33,905 bases of DNA. It comes from Nitrospira sp. LK70. GTDB taxonomy: Bacteria > Nitrospirota > Nitrospiria > Nitrospirales > Nitrospiraceae. Positions 32,434 through 33,905 of this stretch are shown here, in pieces (the stretch's first letter is position 1; the number at the start of each line of letters is the position of its first letter). Below the pieces are notes generated by a model. That model saw only the letters and a program-made list of their open reading frames with translations. It searched no databases and was not told the origin of the DNA. A program made the translations under genes and the position numbers. The stretch spans positions 1 through 33,905 of the forward strand of contig PHGD01000043.1 of the NCBI GenBank assembly GCA_011090425.1, given 5' to 3'.

Positions 32434-32817
32434 TCAGGCAATCTTCCGGACGTCAGCCGGCCTGTCGGCGATCAAATCGCGATACAGCTGGTAAAGCTTG
32501 AACTGCACTTCGTCGAAAGACTCCCCTTGTACCGAGCTGTCCGCATAACCCTTCAAATGGCCGCGCCACTTGCCTTGATCCTGCGAGAGGACATATTTTG
32601 ACGCATCCGTCTGGAGAATCCCGGTGTTTAGTCGCTTCAACCGGGTAATGCTTGCGGAGCTTTTGGTGATATCACGGCTTAGCTGATAGACCTTGAACCG
32701 CAGCTCATCCAAGGACGCCGCCTGTATTTCGCGATCGGGAGAGCCTTCCGGATGCGCGCGCCACTTGCCCTGTTCTTGCCAATAGACCCAATTTGGTCGT
32801 TCCATTCTAGCGATCAT
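32434..32817 (-). CDS. Internally duplicated small protein, possibly HicB-like fold
   Basis: A 127-residue protein made of two copies of one unit of about 41 residues, at 10-50 and 75-115. They share 21 of 41 aligned residues, including QGKWR.H and S.DE..FK.YQL.RD. The pattern (short hydrophobic strand, GKWR turn, acidic loop, then a DE-rich helix ending in R-D) resembles HicB-type antitoxin or DUF1902-like domains, where a glycine-tryptophan strand is followed by a G-(E/D)-(S/T) helix. That is structural guesswork. I know no named family. No toxin partner (HicA-type, 60-80 residues) lies beside it. The gene is divergent from the hydrolase gene, which starts 46 bp away. Confidence 0.7.
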   Translation of the reverse strand: MIARMERPNWVYWQEQGKWRAHPEGSPDREIQAASLDELRFKVYQLSRDITKSSASITRLKRLNTGILQTDASKYVLSQDQGKWRGHLKGYADSSVQGESFDEVQFKLYQLYRDLIADRPADVRKIA

Positions 32818-32862
32818 AGTGAGGCTTCTCAGACCTGACCAGCAATTTCGAAGTTTTTCCCC

Positions 32863-33765
32863 ATGAGCAATATGGATTCAAAATTCTTCGGTGCACCGGC
32901 CTTTTCGTTTCGCCACGTGTCGGCCAATCAGTTATCGTTCCGTATCGCCATGGCTGGATCAGGAGATCGATTAATACTCTGCCTGCATGGGTTTCCAGAA
33001 TCCGCCGTCTCATGGCGTCATCAGATAGGACCACTGGCACAGGCAGGGTACCAGGTCTGGGCCCCTGACCTTCGGGGATATGGTGGTACGACAAGGCCAA
33101 CAGGCATCGACGCCTACCAAATCGAATCCTTGCTGGACGATGTCACCGGGCTCCTCGATGCCGCTCAGGTTCAACGCGCCATTCTTGCCGGGCATGATTG
33201 GGGTGGAGTCATCGCCTGGTGCTATGCGATGCGGCAGGCCGCTCGTGTGGAAGCCTTGGTGATTCTGAATGCGCCCCACCCTGCCTGTTTTGAGCGGGAA
33301 GTGCGACACTGGCGTCAGTGGCACCGTTCCTGGTACATGGGCTTTTTTCAAATCCCCTGGCTTCCCGAAGCGGTTCTGTCGGTCGGCCATGGTTATGTGA
33401 TCGGTGGAATCTTTGGACGTATGGCGATTTATCACGAGCAGATGCCTGACGATCTCGTTCGATTGTATCGACGACAAGCTTGCGAGCCGGGAGCGCTCAC
33501 GGCCATGGTGAATTATTATCGAGCGGCCTTACGCGGCGGTGGGGCAATGCGTCAACGAAGGTTGGGGTATCCTACTGTTGCCGTCCCCACCCTGGTGATC
33601 TGGGGCGTCCAAGATCAGGCACTCGTTCGTCAGAATCTTGACGGGCTGAATGATTTCGTCACCGATCTGACGGTGGTGAAGGTCGCCGATGCCGGGCATT
33701 TCGTGCATGAAGACAAGCCTGAACAGGTCACGCATGAGATCCTGAATTGGTTGCAACTGCACTAA
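32863..33765 (+). CDS. Epoxide hydrolase-like alpha/beta hydrolase
   Basis: A 300-residue alpha/beta hydrolase. The oxyanion motif is HGFPESAVSWRHQI. WAPDLRGYGGTTRP follows, then the nucleophile elbow GHDWGG with D112 rather than serine, which points to epoxide hydrolases or haloalkane dehalogenases. The cap region holds tyrosines that could open an epoxide. The later acid is in WGVQDQAL and the histidine in GHFVHED. The ribosome site is weak. It is divergent from the duplicated small protein. Substrate unknown; dehalogenase is a less likely alternative. Confidence 0.9.
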   Translation: MSNMDSKFFGAPAFSFRHVSANQLSFRIAMAGSGDRLILCLHGFPESAVSWRHQIGPLAQAGYQVWAPDLRGYGGTTRPTGIDAYQIESLLDDVTGLLDAAQVQRAILAGHDWGGVIAWCYAMRQAARVEALVILNAPHPACFEREVRHWRQWHRSWYMGFFQIPWLPEAVLSVGHGYVIGGIFGRMAIYHEQMPDDLVRLYRRQACEPGALTAMVNYYRAALRGGGAMRQRRLGYPTVAVPTLVIWGVQDQALVRQNLDGLNDFVTDLTVVKVADAGHFVHEDKPEQVTHEILNWLQLH

Positions 33766-33905
33766 CCTTACTGTGTCACAAGTGGCGTCTTACGTTTTGC
33801 CTGCCGCAGCAGGGACATTGGCCGAGGCGTGAGATCAACTGAAAACTGAGCTGGTAACGAATCGTGGCGATCGAGTTTGACACATGTCGCTGCGCGCGTT
33901 GGGCT
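33766..33905. other. Trailing 140 bases, no gene supported
   Basis: Nothing clear is seen. An ATG at 33883 opens a frame that leaves the window, but it has no ribosome site and too few codons to judge. Confidence 0.4.

Noticed and set aside
1..33905. CRISPR array, prophage or complete defence system
   Set aside because: No regularly spaced repeats were found, and the only nuclease (HNH, YajD-like) has no partner genes of a restriction, toxin-antitoxin or phage module.

Overview
This 33.9 kb window is ordinary bacterial chromosome with a few decayed mobile elements. Coding density is high, good Shine-Dalgarno sequences (GGAGG-type) precede many genes, and several proteins are exported or lipid-anchored, so the cell is probably Gram-negative (RND pump, lipobox protein, periplasmic enzymes). 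The gene mix (Tex, class II fumarase, TenA, alpha carbonic anhydrase, large family I pyrophosphatase, REP-type transposase, RND pump beside a two-component system) resembles Nitrospira-lineage genomes. That assignment is from memory and is not proven by any single marker here.

Layout. 0.2-3.5 kb, minus strand: an SDR oxidoreductase, an AraC-type regulator and a BaiN/HI0933-type flavoprotein. 3.75-5.4 kb, plus: a secreted animal-type haem peroxidase, ending at a perfect terminator hairpin shared with the convergent 5.4-6.5 kb pair, an ArsI/CadI-type metalloenzyme followed by a SigZ-like sigma factor with a cysteine-rich tail. 6.8-7.5 kb, plus: TenA. 7.6-13.0 kb, minus: Tex, a lipoprotein NlpC/P60-like peptidase, fumarase C and a small membrane protein. 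13.3-13.8 kb: remnants of an IS3 transposase and probably a second IS. 14.0-20.4 kb, plus: a NarL-type sensor kinase and regulator (overlapping genes, own terminator), then an RND permease and membrane-fusion protein (overlapping genes). 20.6-22.2 kb: a 31-bp imperfect direct repeat abutting a kinase tail fragment, a membrane-anchored c-haem sensor-type protein, and a REP-associated tyrosine transposase with a candidate REP hairpin. 22.3-23.8 kb, minus: pyrophosphatase and thiopurine S-methyltransferase. 24.0 kb: an HNH nuclease. 24.5-27.1 kb, minus: a secreted TPR protein and a class I methyltransferase, divergent from an AraC-type regulator; the shared intergenic region carries paired direct repeats that look like operators. 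28.5-29.8 kb: a short exported-type ORF and a periplasmic alpha carbonic anhydrase. 30.1-30.6 kb: a serine-protease fragment fused to an opposed IS1380-like transposase fragment. 30.9-33.8 kb: a periplasmic rhodanese, an aldose epimerase, an internally duplicated small protein and an epoxide-hydrolase-like enzyme.

How the genes work together. The window is a set of small independent units rather than one pathway. A loose theme is metalloid, thiol and redox stress (ArsI-like enzyme with SigZ-like factor, thiopurine/chalcogen methyltransferase, rhodanese, haem peroxidase, RND pump with sensor pair). I see no CRISPR array, rRNA, tRNA or complete prophage. The best candidates for something new are the ArsI-like/SigZ-like pair with matching vicinal cysteines, the c-haem sensor protein beside a decayed kinase, the AraC/methyltransferase operator region and the internally duplicated protein at 32.4 kb.
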